Counted from the stretch's first letter, positions 1-6,813 are shown. The stretch: 13,442 bases of DNA from an uncultured Candidatus Competibacteraceae bacterium (GCA_937960715.1 CALGOO010000020.1:1-13442); one strand, 5' to 3'. The notes: generated from the letters alone by a model not told the origin. Program-made: numbers and translations.

Positions 1-260
1 GGAACTGGCCTTGCGGTTGGCCGGGATTTCGCCCGCCCGCCGCGCCGGCTACGCATTCCGGGCCGAGGAGGTGAAACGGACCGCATTCCGGCTGGACGGC
101 TTGCTGATGCCGCCCGCCGGCCGCCCCGCCGCTGGTGGTTCTCGAAGCCCAGGCCCAGCCCGACGAAGCATTTTATGGACGGTTCTACGCCGAACTGTTC
201 CTGTATCCGCGCCGACACGCCCCGCCCCGGCCGGGCGCCGATGCTCTAGAGGCTGTCTAA
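1..260 (+). pseudogene. DUF2887 / Rpn-like nuclease remnant, frameshifted and truncated
   Basis: This is a partial gene already open at the left edge. Frame 2 reads through a block typical of DUF2887 proteins (AFRAEEVKRTAFRLDGLL, then MPPAGRP). Near 125-131, in a CCCC-containing run, the reading must shift to frame 3 to continue the family signature PLVVLEAQAQPDEAFYGRF and then YAELFLYPRRHAPPRP. Frame 3 then meets TAA at 258-260, well before the usual end of such proteins (roughly 200-280 residues, from memory). DUF2887 belongs to the Rpn/PD-(D/E)XK recombination-promoting nuclease group, and the ExQ of LEAQAQ matches its EVQFQ active-site strand. The single shift plus early divergence indicates a dead copy. 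An assembly indel could explain the shift but not the truncation. It is convergent with the methyltransferase gene that follows. Confidence 0.75.
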
Positions 261-270
261 AAACGCCTCT
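248..270. repeat. Short inverted repeat between the DUF2887 remnant and the methyltransferase
   Basis: AGAGGC (248-253) and GCCTCT (265-270) form a perfect 6-bp inverted repeat around an 11-base A-rich loop. It straddles the stop codon of the DUF2887 remnant and lies about 10 bp beyond the methyltransferase stop, so it could act as a weak bidirectional terminator. No T-run follows on either strand. It may instead mark the breakpoint that truncated the remnant. Confidence 0.3.
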
Positions 271-280
271 CAAGCTGTGA

Positions 281-1330
281 CTACACCGTCGCTTCGGCCC
301 GCTTGCCGAAGCGGTAATGCGATACGCCCCACTCCTCGCCGCCCCGATAACCGAACAGTTCGGCGCAGGCCATGAAAAACACCCGCCAACGCTGAAACCA
401 GCGTTCCGCCTGGTCGGGGCCGTAGGTCTCTCGGAACAGCGCCATGATCTCGTTCCGATGCTGGTCCTGATTGATCCGCCAAGCTTCCAGGGTGCGCTGG
501 TAATGGCGGCCGTCGAAATGCCATTGCTCCTCCAGCTTCAGATCGCCCCGAAAGCGCGGCAACAGATCGCGCGAGGGCATTAAACCTCCGGTGAAAAAAT
601 AGCGCCCCATCCAGTCGTCGTCGCCCTCGGTTTCGAACGGATAAGCCAGTTGACGATGGGTGAAGATGTGGACGAACAATTTGCCGCCGGGCTTGAGCCA
701 AGCGTGAATCCGCCCCATCAATGCCTGATAGTTGCGCATGTGCTCGAACATTTCCACCGACACCACCCGGTCGAAACGGCGGTCGATGGAAAAATCGTTC
801 ATGTCGGCGGTGATGACCTGGACGTTGGCGAAGCCGCGTTCCCGGCAGCGCGCCTGGATGAACGCGCGCTGGGAGCGGGAGTTGGACACCGCCACGATCC
901 GCGAATCCGGGTAAAGCTCCGCCATCCACAGCGTCAGCGAACCCCAGCCGCAGCCCAGTTCCAGAATATCCTGGCCGAAACCGAGTTCGGCACGCTCGCA
1001 GCTCAAAGCCAGCATGGCCGCCTCGGCGATTTTCAGGTCGCGGACTTGGTCCGGCCACCAGCACGCGCTGTATTTCAGCCGTGGCCCCAGCACCTTTTGG
1101 AAAAACCCCGCCGGCACTTCGTAATGCTGCTCGTTGGCAGTGCCGGTGTGCAAGGCGATCGGGCTAGCGCGCAACTCCGCCTCCAGCCGCGCCAGCGCCG
1201 CTTCGTGCGCCCGGTCGTCGCCGGTCGCCTCGGCGCGCAAGCGCTCGGCCAGTAGGCGGCGGATGCCGAACCGGGTCAGCCAGTCCGGGACGTAGCCCCG
1301 TTCCATAAGATCAATGGCGGTGTTGAGCAT
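281..1330 (-). CDS. SAM-dependent methyltransferase, CFA synthase/coclaurine N-methyltransferase-like
   Basis: A 349-residue class I methyltransferase, last gene of the minus-strand lipid cluster. Visible marks are KYSACWW (86-92), equivalent to the YSCAYW substrate/active-site segment of cyclopropane-fatty-acid synthases, the SAM-binding motif I LELGCGWGS (123-131), SVEMFEHM (191-198) after strand 4, and WLKPGG (211-216). A helical N-terminal region (1-85) replaces the larger lipid-binding domain of true CFA synthases, which points to the coclaurine-N-methyltransferase-like branch. The start is set by a strong Shine-Dalgarno (AAGGAGG) just upstream and by TGATG, where the DUF1295 stop overlaps this ATG by one base, so translation is probably coupled. 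The likely substrate is an unsaturated or modified fatty acyl chain of a phospholipid, inferred from context. The in-frame extension up to 1585 lies inside DUF1295 and is not used. Confidence 0.88.
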   Translation of the reverse strand: MLNTAIDLMERGYVPDWLTRFGIRRLLAERLRAEATGDDRAHEAALARLEAELRASPIALHTGTANEQHYEVPAGFFQKVLGPRLKYSACWWPDQVRDLKIAEAAMLALSCERAELGFGQDILELGCGWGSLTLWMAELYPDSRIVAVSNSRSQRAFIQARCRERGFANVQVITADMNDFSIDRRFDRVVSVEMFEHMRNYQALMGRIHAWLKPGGKLFVHIFTHRQLAYPFETEGDDDWMGRYFFTGGLMPSRDLLPRFRGDLKLEEQWHFDGRHYQRTLEAWRINQDQHRNEIMALFRETYGPDQAERWFQRWRVFFMACAELFGYRGGEEWGVSHYRFGKRAEATV

Positions 1331-2121
1331 CAGGAAACCTCCTTTTTGGGAAACCAGGGTACAAACGCGCTCGTCGTGCGCTGATAGGCGCGGTAATCGT
1401 CGCCACGGCTGGCCAGCGCCTGCTGTTCGGCGTAGGGAATACCAGTGATTTTCAGCAAGGTGTACAACATCAACACCGGACCTGGCAGGGTCAGCCACCA
1501 GTCCGACGAACCCCAGGCCAGCAGCGGATAGCTCCACCAGTGCAGCCACTCGCAGAAATAGTTGGGATGACGGGAATAGCGCCACAGTCCCGCCCGACAG
1601 GTGCGGCCCCGATTCGCTGGATCAGTTCGCCAGGCCGCCAGTTGCCGGTCGGCCAGCGCCTCGCCCCCCACCGCCAGCAACCAGATCAGCAGGGCGGCGA
1701 CGAGCGCCGGCGGCGGCGGCCGCTCCGGAGTCAGCGCAACCACCAGGAACGGTACGGCGAACACGGCGGTCAGCAGCGCCTGCGCCTGGAAGAAGCCGAA
1801 AAACTTGAGTTGGGTGTGTTCCCGCCAGTGGGCGCGCAACCGCTGGTAGCGACCATCCTCCGGCTTGCCGATCACCCGATTGAACAGAATGTAGGCGGCC
1901 AGCCGAAACGACCAGCCGCCGGCCATGAGCACCACGACCAGCCGCCGCGTCGGGTCGCCATCGGCCAGCAGGGCGTAACCCAGCGCCAGCACTCCCAATC
2001 CCGCCGCCCACGCGAAATCCACCACGCCAGCATCTTCAGTGCGCCATTGCACCATCCAGGCCATCAGCATCAACAGCGCCGCGACCGCCCAGCCGGCCAG
2101 GAAGAACTCAAAGCCGGTCAT
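1330..2121 (-). CDS. DUF1295 integral membrane protein (steroid 5-alpha-reductase/ICMT-like fold)
   Basis: A 263-residue polytopic membrane protein with about six or seven hydrophobic segments (around residues 5-25, 35-53, 60-80, 110-130, 138-155, 195-225). The family signature GLWRYSRHPNYFCEWLHWW (178-196) is intact. DUF1295 proteins share the fold of steroid 5-alpha-reductases and isoprenylcysteine/phospholipid methyltransferases, where this block binds the cofactor. The exact reaction is unknown. Together with the downstream methyltransferase it suggests reduction or methylation of membrane lipid acyl chains. The ATG at 2121 begins the conserved protein. Only a poor Shine-Dalgarno is visible, and a hairpin sits 10-29 bases upstream. 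Frames extending further upstream run antisense to DUF1475 and are rejected. Its stop overlaps the next start (TGATG). Confidence 0.88.
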   Translation of the reverse strand: MTGFEFFLAGWAVAALLMLMAWMVQWRTEDAGVVDFAWAAGLGVLALGYALLADGDPTRRLVVVLMAGGWSFRLAAYILFNRVIGKPEDGRYQRLRAHWREHTQLKFFGFFQAQALLTAVFAVPFLVVALTPERPPPPALVAALLIWLLAVGGEALADRQLAAWRTDPANRGRTCRAGLWRYSRHPNYFCEWLHWWSYPLLAWGSSDWWLTLPGPVLMLYTLLKITGIPYAEQQALASRGDDYRAYQRTTSAFVPWFPKKEVS

Positions 2122-2130
2122 GGGCTGACC

Positions 2131-2150
2131 GGGAAGCGAACGCACTTCCC
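2131..2150. promoter_or_regulatory. Inverted repeat between divergent DUF1295 and DUF1475 starts
   Basis: GGGAAG (2131-2136) and CTTCCC (2145-2150) are perfect 6-bp inverted arms. The stem extends inward by a wobble and a G-C pair. The repeat lies in the 81-bp gap between the divergent starts at 2121 (minus) and 2203 (plus). Read as RNA on the minus strand it is a hairpin just before the weakly initiated DUF1295 ATG. It could be an operator or a translation-level control. No convincing -10/-35 pair was found in this gap. Confidence 0.35.
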
Positions 2151-2202
2151 GCCCTCGGCGTGGTCTTGTTGGAAAGCTCCATTCATCGTCTTGGGAACCT
2201 TC

Positions 2203-2541
2203 ATGCTGCGTATCGTCGTCATCGTCTGCGGAATCCTGCTCGGCTTGCTCGTGGCCGCCATCCTGATCGCCAGCGGCCAAAGCTCCGTGCTGGCCGGGTT
2301 GCGCCATGTCGTGGCCGATCCGTGGGGTGTGGTCACGCTGCTGGATCTTGGCGTGGGGCTGCTGTTCGTCGCCGTCTGGCTGGCCCTGGTGGAGCCCAGT
2401 CCGTGGCGAGCGGCGGCCTGGATCATCGCCCTGTTCCTGCTCGGTAACGTGGTCACCCTGGCTTATCTGCTGTGTCGGACGTGTCAGGTTCGCCACTGGT
2501 CGGAATTGTTTCTGCCATCCCGTTCCAGCGATTGGCGATGA
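2203..2541 (+). CDS. DUF1475 small membrane protein, inverted inside the lipid cluster
   Basis: A 112-residue protein with three hydrophobic segments (about residues 3-23, 44-64 and 70-90). It carries the family pattern DPWGVVTLLDLGVGLLFVAV followed by LALVEPSPW and ALFLLGNVVTLAYLL, which I recognise as DUF1475. No biochemical role is known for the family, and members are often found near DUF1295/DUF2878 lipid genes. The ATG at 2203 is chosen because the transmembrane start follows at once; upstream sequence in this frame is antisense to DUF1295. Oddly, it is the only plus-strand gene between minus-strand genes of one cluster, and its last 29 codons run antisense to the end of DUF2878. The conserved core ends near codon 90, so the overlap holds only a variable tail (RHWSELFLPSRSSDWR). 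Confidence 0.8.
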   Translation: MLRIVVIVCGILLGLLVAAILIASGQSSVLAGLRHVVADPWGVVTLLDLGVGLLFVAVWLALVEPSPWRAAAWIIALFLLGNVVTLAYLLCRTCQVRHWSELFLPSRSSDWR

Positions 2542-3016
2542 CCAGCAGCAGCGGCATGGCCAGCGTCCACACCCCGGCCACCGCCAGCAGGCTCGCCGCT
2601 GGGTTCTCGAACGATACCCCGCCCAGTTGCGCCCCGCCGTAGTAGGCCAGCGGTCCGGCGATCATTCCCAGCAGCGCCGCCAGCCCCAGGCGCGGTTTCA
2701 ACCAGTCCAGCGCGACGTTGAACGTCGTGGCGAACAGCATCCACATCGCCACCATCCAGTACGGAGCCAGATCGGTGTGGAACTGGCCGGACGGGAAGCG
2801 CAGCAGGCCCATCCCGGTCAGCAGCGAATCGGCGATGAATCCCAGCAGGCCGCTCAGTCCGATCAGCATCGCTTCCGTCCGTGGCCGTGCCGCCTGGTAA
2901 AGATGGAGAATGATGGCGGTGGCGGTAACCAGCACGCCCAGCCACGGCCAACCCCGCGCCCCGCCCAGCACGCAGGCGAACCAGCCGATTTGGAAAGCGA
3001 TGAGGTTGCGCAGCAT
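2453..3016 (-). CDS. DUF2878 integral membrane protein
   Basis: A 187-residue, strongly hydrophobic protein recognised as DUF2878: an N-terminal segment FQIGWFACVLGG (8-19), then TEAMLIGLSGLLGFIADSLL (47-66), FPSGQFHTDLAPYWMVAMWM (74-93) and a central NVALDWL (100-106), followed by GPLAYYGGAQLGGV (121-134). About five or six membrane segments are likely. Its function is unknown. It regularly neighbours DUF1365/CFA synthase/FAD genes, so a membrane-lipid role is inferred. The ATG at 3016 has a good Shine-Dalgarno (AGGAG, 5 bases away). It is 55 bp downstream of the CFA homologue, and a dispersed repeat fills the gap. Residues after about 164 form a polar, non-conserved tail antisense to DUF1475. 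Transcription must cross DUF1475 to reach DUF1295 if all form one operon. Confidence 0.85.
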   Translation of the reverse strand: MLRNLIAFQIGWFACVLGGARGWPWLGVLVTATAIILHLYQAARPRTEAMLIGLSGLLGFIADSLLTGMGLLRFPSGQFHTDLAPYWMVAMWMLFATTFNVALDWLKPRLGLAALLGMIAGPLAYYGGAQLGGVSFENPAASLLAVAGVWTLAMPLLLVIANRWNGMAETIPTSGEPDTSDTADKPG

Positions 3017-3028
3017 GGCGACTCCTGA

Positions 3029-3071
3029 ACCCCTCTTCCTCTGGGAGAGAGGCTGGGGTGAGGGTGGTTTT
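3029..3071. repeat. Dispersed palindromic intergenic repeat (CCCCTCTCCC.../GGGAGAGGGG type)
   Basis: ACCCC (3029-3033) pairs with GGGGT (3055-3059) around an inner CCTCT (3032-3036)/AGAGG (3048-3052) pairing, followed by GAGGGTGG and a short T-run. This pattern, read in reverse as CCCTCACCCCAGCC(T)CTCTCCC, is a common dispersed intergenic element in proteobacterial genomes and gives the spurious peptide HPSLSPRGRG when translated. It fills almost the whole gap between the CFA homologue and DUF2878. Within the transcript it could stabilise or separate the upstream mRNA from the downstream part. Confidence 0.6.
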
Positions 3072-4358
3072 TCAAATCAGCGCTGGCGTCAACGGCTCGC
3101 GCCGGCACAGCGGCTTGGTCAACAACAGTTGCACGGTTCCAATCGCCCGTTCCCGGAAACCGCCCTCGCAGTAGCACAGGTAGTATTCCCACATCCGAAT
3201 GAAGCTGTCGGGAAAGCCGAGCGCCCGCGCTCGATCCACATTGGCCAGGAATCGTTCCCGCCAGTGGCGCAGGGTGGTGGCGTAATGCGCGCCGATGTCC
3301 TCCAGATGAAAGATGCGCAGGTCGGTGGCGCGGGCCAGAATTTCAGCCATCGCGGTCAGCGAGGGCAGGAAGCCGCCGGGGAAAATGTAGTGGCGGATGA
3401 AATCCACTTCGTTCCGATACTGCTCGTATTTCTGATCGGCGACGGTGATGGCCTGCAACAACATCATGCCGTGCGGCTTGAGCAGTTGGGCGCAGGCACG
3501 GAAGTAGGTCTTCAAATGACGCTCGCCCACCGCTTCGATCATCTCGATGGACACCAGCTTGTCGAAGGCGCCGCGCAAGTCGCGATAATCCCGACATAGC
3601 ACCGTCACCCGGTCCTCCAGCCCCGCTTTCCGCACCCGCTCGCGGGTCAGTCGGTACTGCTCCTGGGAAATGGTGGTGGTGGTGACGCGGCAGCCATAGC
3701 GTTGTGCGGCGTGCAGGGCGAAACCGCCCCAGCCGGAACCGATTTCCAGCAGGTGATCGTTCGGGTTCAGTTCCAGCTTGCGGCAGATGCGATCCATCTT
3801 GGCGACGGACGCCTCCCGCAACCCGGCATCCGGGGTCGGAAAGACGGCCGCCGAGTACATCAGCGTCTCGTCCAGGAACAGGCGGTAAAACTCGTTGCCG
3901 AGATCGTAATGGGCGGCGATGTTGGCGCGGCTGCCCCGCCGGGTGTTGTCGCGCCCCCGGTTCAGCAACCGGAACAGCGGCATCATCAGCCGGGTCAGAC
4001 CGTGTTCCAGCCCCCGCAGTGCGTCCTGGTTCAGCACGAAGATGCGCACCAGCGTCGGCAGATCGTCGCAGGACCACGCGCCCGCCATGTAGCCCTCGCC
4101 CACGCCGATACTGCCGCGCAAAGCCAGCAGGCGGTAGGCGTCAGGGTCGTGGATGGTGACGGTGGCGCGCAGCGGGTAGTCGGCGCTGGCGCGGCCAAAT
4201 TCATGAACGCCGTCAGCGTCGGCCACCGTGACGCAACCGTGCTCCAGCCGGGCCAGCCGCTTGAACACGGCGCTACGCAACCCGCGTTCGCGCCACGGTA
4301 GCCGCGTGGCGTTCGCGGACAAGTCCAGGGGGGACGACATCACCGATTCTGGGTGCAT
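3072..4358 (-). CDS. Cyclopropane-fatty-acyl-phospholipid synthase homologue with altered active site
   Basis: A 428-residue CFA-synthase family protein. An N-terminal lipid-binding domain (about 25-120) contains VGEGYMAGAW (86-95). The methyltransferase domain has NIAAHYDLGNEFYRLFLD (146-163), MYSAAVF (167-173), SAM motif I LLEIGSGWGGFALH (203-216), IEMIEAVG (271-278) and YIFPGGFLPS (324-333). Length and order fit the family, which methylates cis double bonds of membrane phospholipids using SAM. Compared with E. coli Cfa, the bicarbonate-site Cys139 is replaced (YSAAVF), His266 becomes Gln (LLQAIT, 300-305) and Tyr317 becomes Arg (HWRERFL, 365-371), while Glu239 is kept (E275). The chemistry may therefore differ. 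ATG 4358 has GGAGAG upstream inside the DUF1365 end. The gap to DUF1365 is only 3 bp. An alternative in-frame ATG is at 4340. Confidence 0.85.
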   Translation of the reverse strand: MHPESVMSSPLDLSANATRLPWRERGLRSAVFKRLARLEHGCVTVADADGVHEFGRASADYPLRATVTIHDPDAYRLLALRGSIGVGEGYMAGAWSCDDLPTLVRIFVLNQDALRGLEHGLTRLMMPLFRLLNRGRDNTRRGSRANIAAHYDLGNEFYRLFLDETLMYSAAVFPTPDAGLREASVAKMDRICRKLELNPNDHLLEIGSGWGGFALHAAQRYGCRVTTTTISQEQYRLTRERVRKAGLEDRVTVLCRDYRDLRGAFDKLVSIEMIEAVGERHLKTYFRACAQLLKPHGMMLLQAITVADQKYEQYRNEVDFIRHYIFPGGFLPSLTAMAEILARATDLRIFHLEDIGAHYATTLRHWRERFLANVDRARALGFPDSFIRMWEYYLCYCEGGFRERAIGTVQLLLTKPLCRREPLTPALI

Positions 4359-4361
4359 GAC

Positions 4362-5126
4362 TTAACTCTCCATGGGTTTGCCGGATGTCGAGGGATGAGG
4401 GAAAAGTGGAATGCGTTTCCAGAGCAGGCGCAGCGCTTCCCAATAAATGGCGGCGACGACCTTCAAGGTCATGAACGGAAAACGGGCCAGCGCCCCGGCC
4501 ATGGCGCGACCGTCGAGCGGCTGGCGGCGCAGACCGAGGGTGGCATCCAGCATCCGTATCGGCCCCTTGAGGACATCGAGATGCACGGCCAGATGCGGAC
4601 CCGGTGGCGTGGAGCGCCAGCCATAACGCAGATCCATGGGCATGAACGGCGACACATGCATGGCCTTGGAGAATTCGGCGCGCTGGTTGCCGTCAGTTTG
4701 GCCGGCCACGTCGAGGACGTAGCCAATCTTTTCGCCCCAGGGCGTGTTGGTGACTTCGGCGACCAGTGTATCCACTTGTTCGCCGTCGGGGGCGAAGCAG
4801 TAGTAGATGCTGATCGGGTTGATGCAATAACCGAAGTAGCGCAGATGCGTCAGCAGGCGGATCGGGCCGAGGGGGCGACGGCCCGTTTCCCGTTCCGCCA
4901 GGTCGCGCACGCAGGTGTCCAGCGGCATGTCGGGATCGCCGAAGTGATCCGCGCGGCGAAACCAGGCCAGCGCCGGCCGGCGGGTGGACCACAGCCAGCG
5001 GTGGTTGAAAACCGTGTCGAGTTCCGCCAGATCGAGATAAACCATGAACAAACCGTAGCGAAACTCGTGGCGACGCGGGAAAAAGCGCCGATGGCGAACG
5101 TGGCCGACATAGAGGCAACTGTTCAT
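4362..5126 (-). CDS. DUF1365 family protein
   Basis: A 254-residue DUF1365 protein with the family blocks in order: LYVGHVRHRRFFPRRHEFRY (5-24), THLRYFGYCINPISIYYCF (93-111), EVTNTPWGEKIGY (124-136) and KAMHVSPFMPMD (154-165). The biochemical activity is not established to my knowledge. The gene is nearly always next to an FAD amine-oxidase-like protein and a CFA synthase homologue, so a role in acyl-chain modification is inferred from context. Here the arrangement is ATGA: the start codon overlaps the FAD gene stop by 4 bp, which sets the start at 5126 and implies coupling. It ends 3 bp before the CFA homologue. Frames extending upstream of 5126 are shadows of the FAD gene. Confidence 0.9.
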   Translation of the reverse strand: MNSCLYVGHVRHRRFFPRRHEFRYGLFMVYLDLAELDTVFNHRWLWSTRRPALAWFRRADHFGDPDMPLDTCVRDLAERETGRRPLGPIRLLTHLRYFGYCINPISIYYCFAPDGEQVDTLVAEVTNTPWGEKIGYVLDVAGQTDGNQRAEFSKAMHVSPFMPMDLRYGWRSTPPGPHLAVHLDVLKGPIRMLDATLGLRRQPLDGRAMAGALARFPFMTLKVVAAIYWEALRLLWKRIPLFPHPSTSGKPMES

Positions 5127-6376
5127 GCCGCCAGCCGCCCTGGTTCGAGCAGGCCGCGCGCCACCGCCAGCCCGCTGTTCACGCCGTCTTCGTGGAAGCC
5201 GTAGCGCCAGTAGGCGCCGCAGTACCAGGTCCGGTTGACGCCGCTGATCTCGTCGCGGCGGGTCTGCGCCCGGACGCCGGCCTCGGTGAATACCGGGTGG
5301 TGATAGGTGGTCCGATACAGGACGTGTGCTGGGTCGATGGCCTCGCCGCGGTTGAGCGTGACGCACAATGTTGCTGACGTGTCCAACCCTTGTAGAATAT
5401 TCATGTTGTAAGTGACCGCCACGCGCTCTCGGGGTTGCGCTGGCAGATGGTAATTCCAGGCCGCCCACGCCCGCTTTCGGCGCGGCAACAGGTGGGTGTC
5501 GGTATGCAGCACCACCTCGTTTTCCTGGTAGGGAATCGCGCCGAGGATTTCCCACTCCCGGGTGGCGGGATCGGCCAGCAATCGTAACGCCTGGTCGCTG
5601 TGCGTGGCGATGATCACCTCGTCGAACCGTTCCACCGGACCGCCCCAGGGCTTCACCTGGACGTGGGTCGGATGGCGACGCACCCATTCCACTGGGCAAT
5701 TCAACCGGATGCGGTCGCGGAACGGCGCGGTCAGCGCCTCGACGTAAGTGCGCGAACCGCCCCGAATCACCCGCCACTGAGGCCGGTCGTTGACGCTGAG
5801 CAGGCCGTGGTTCCTGAAAAAGCGCACGAAGAACCGCGCCGGCATCTCTCCCACGATCCCCGGTTCCGCCGACCAGATCGCCGCCGCCATCGGCAGGATG
5901 TACTGGTCGGTGAACTCCTGGCTGTAATGGCCTTCCCGCAGCCAGGCGTCCAGGCTGAGATCACGATGGCTGTCCAGCAGCGCCGGCGCCTCGCGGTTGA
6001 AACGCAGGATGTCGCGGATCATCCGGTGGAACGAGGGCCGGAACAGGTTGCGGCGCTGGGCGAACAGGGTGTTGAGACTTTCGCCGTTGTACTCCAGCCC
6101 GGTGCGCTCGCAACGGACGCTGAAACTCATCGTCGTCGGTTGCGAGGCGACACCGAGTTGCTCCAGCAGGGCGATGAAGTTGGGATAGGTCCAGTCGTTG
6201 AAGACGATGAAGCCGGTGTCCACCGCATGGCGTTGTCCCCCAGCCTCCACTTCCACCGTGTGGGTGTGGCCGCCGACGTAGTCGTTGGCCTCGAACAGCG
6301 TCAGATCGTGCGTCCGGCAGAGTCGCCAGGCGGCGGTGAGGCCGCTGATCCCGGTTCCGATGATGGCGATTTTCAT
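5123..6376 (-). CDS. FAD-dependent amine-oxidase-like NAD(P)/FAD-binding protein
   Basis: A 417-residue flavoprotein. The N-terminus MKIAIIGTGISGLTAAW is a Rossmann beta-alpha-beta with GTGISG (7-12) and the ribose-binding acidic residue in LFEA (27-30). GGHTHT (35-40) follows as in amine oxidase/desaturase-type flavoproteins. The C-terminal FAD contact region is near WYCGAYWRYGFHEDGVNSG, about 385-403. Relatives include phytoene-desaturase-like and squalene-associated FAD oxidoreductases. The substrate is unknown, and a fatty acyl or polyisoprenoid lipid is likely from context. The start at 6376 has a Shine-Dalgarno (AGGAGAGAAGGA). It begins 14 bp after the SnoaL-like gene and overlaps DUF1365 by 4 bp (ATGA). 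In-frame sequence upstream to 6865 is a shadow of the SnoaL-like gene. Confidence 0.9.
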   Translation of the reverse strand: MKIAIIGTGISGLTAAWRLCRTHDLTLFEANDYVGGHTHTVEVEAGGQRHAVDTGFIVFNDWTYPNFIALLEQLGVASQPTTMSFSVRCERTGLEYNGESLNTLFAQRRNLFRPSFHRMIRDILRFNREAPALLDSHRDLSLDAWLREGHYSQEFTDQYILPMAAAIWSAEPGIVGEMPARFFVRFFRNHGLLSVNDRPQWRVIRGGSRTYVEALTAPFRDRIRLNCPVEWVRRHPTHVQVKPWGGPVERFDEVIIATHSDQALRLLADPATREWEILGAIPYQENEVVLHTDTHLLPRRKRAWAAWNYHLPAQPRERVAVTYNMNILQGLDTSATLCVTLNRGEAIDPAHVLYRTTYHHPVFTEAGVRAQTRRDEISGVNRTWYCGAYWRYGFHEDGVNSGLAVARGLLEPGRLAA

Positions 6377-6390
6377 GTCCTTCTCTCCTG

Positions 6391-6813
6391 TTACAGGCGA
6401 CTCTTGATGGCGCGGATGGCGCCGCCCAGCACGGGAACTCGCTCGTAGATGAACGCGCCCATGTCGAAATAGTCGTGATGCTGGAACACCTTGCCATCGT
6501 CGCGAAATTTCAGGTGGCTGACGCCGTGCAGTGCCAGCGTCTCGCCGCGCCGGAAGCGGGCGTGCTGGAAGCGCATGATCCAGGCCAGCATTCCCTGTCG
6601 CTCGGCGATGACCTCGTCCTCGAACTCGAAGCGGCAGGACAACACCCCCTGGTACAACCGGCCGTAGTAGTCCCGCAGCGCTGGCAGACCATTCAGTGCA
6701 TGCACCGGATCGCGGAATCGCACGTCCGGCGTGTAGATGTCCTCCAGCAGATGCAGGGTGTCCTTGTTCAACTGGTTGAACGTGGTCTTGAAGCGATCCA
6801 TGGATTCCAGCAT
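6391..6813 (-). CDS. SnoaL-like/NTF2-fold small protein, first gene of the lipid operon
   Basis: A 140-residue protein with a SnoaL/NTF2-like pattern: an N-terminal helix (FKTTFNQLNKDTLHLLEDIY, 8-27), VRFRDPVHALNG (31-42), then alternating strands including RFEFEDEVIAERQGMLAWIM (61-80) and FRDDGKVFQHHDYFD (103-117). The fold makes a cone-shaped hydrophobic pocket used by isomerases, cyclases or as a lipid carrier. The specific ligand is unknown. Genes of this type commonly lead FAD/DUF1365/CFA clusters. ATG 6813 is preferred over 6801 because GGAGGG lies about 9 bases upstream. It is 30-odd bases from the predicted transcription start and 14 bp before the FAD gene. The usual short-chain dehydrogenase partner of such clusters is not present here. 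Confidence 0.82.
   Translation of the reverse strand: MLESMDRFKTTFNQLNKDTLHLLEDIYTPDVRFRDPVHALNGLPALRDYYGRLYQGVLSCRFEFEDEVIAERQGMLAWIMRFQHARFRRGETLALHGVSHLKFRDDGKVFQHHDYFDMGAFIYERVPVLGGAIRAIKSRL

Noticed and set aside
249..265. GAGGCTGTCTAAAAA as a possible insertion-sequence end
   Set aside because: No matching inverted copy was seen in the window and no transposase is adjacent, so it is only noted as an inverted repeat.
270..1064. 264-codon open frame on the minus strand overlapping the methyltransferase
   Set aside because: It is an alternate-frame shadow of the methyltransferase, rich in Arg/Gly/Pro and without any family signature.
1540..2202. Long plus-strand open frame leading into DUF1475
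   Set aside because: The first part is antisense to DUF1295 and has shadow composition (Gln/Arg/His-rich). Only the part from ATG 2203 matches DUF1475.
2122..2496. N-terminal extension of DUF1295 on the minus strand
   Set aside because: It is antisense to DUF1475, highly polar, and not part of the conserved DUF1295 protein.
4353..5204. 283-codon plus-strand open frame
   Set aside because: It is antisense to DUF1365 and shows no recognisable domain; its length follows from high G+C.
5127..5777. Upstream extension of DUF1365
   Set aside because: It is a shadow of the FAD gene; the ATGA overlap and family N-terminus place the start at 5126.
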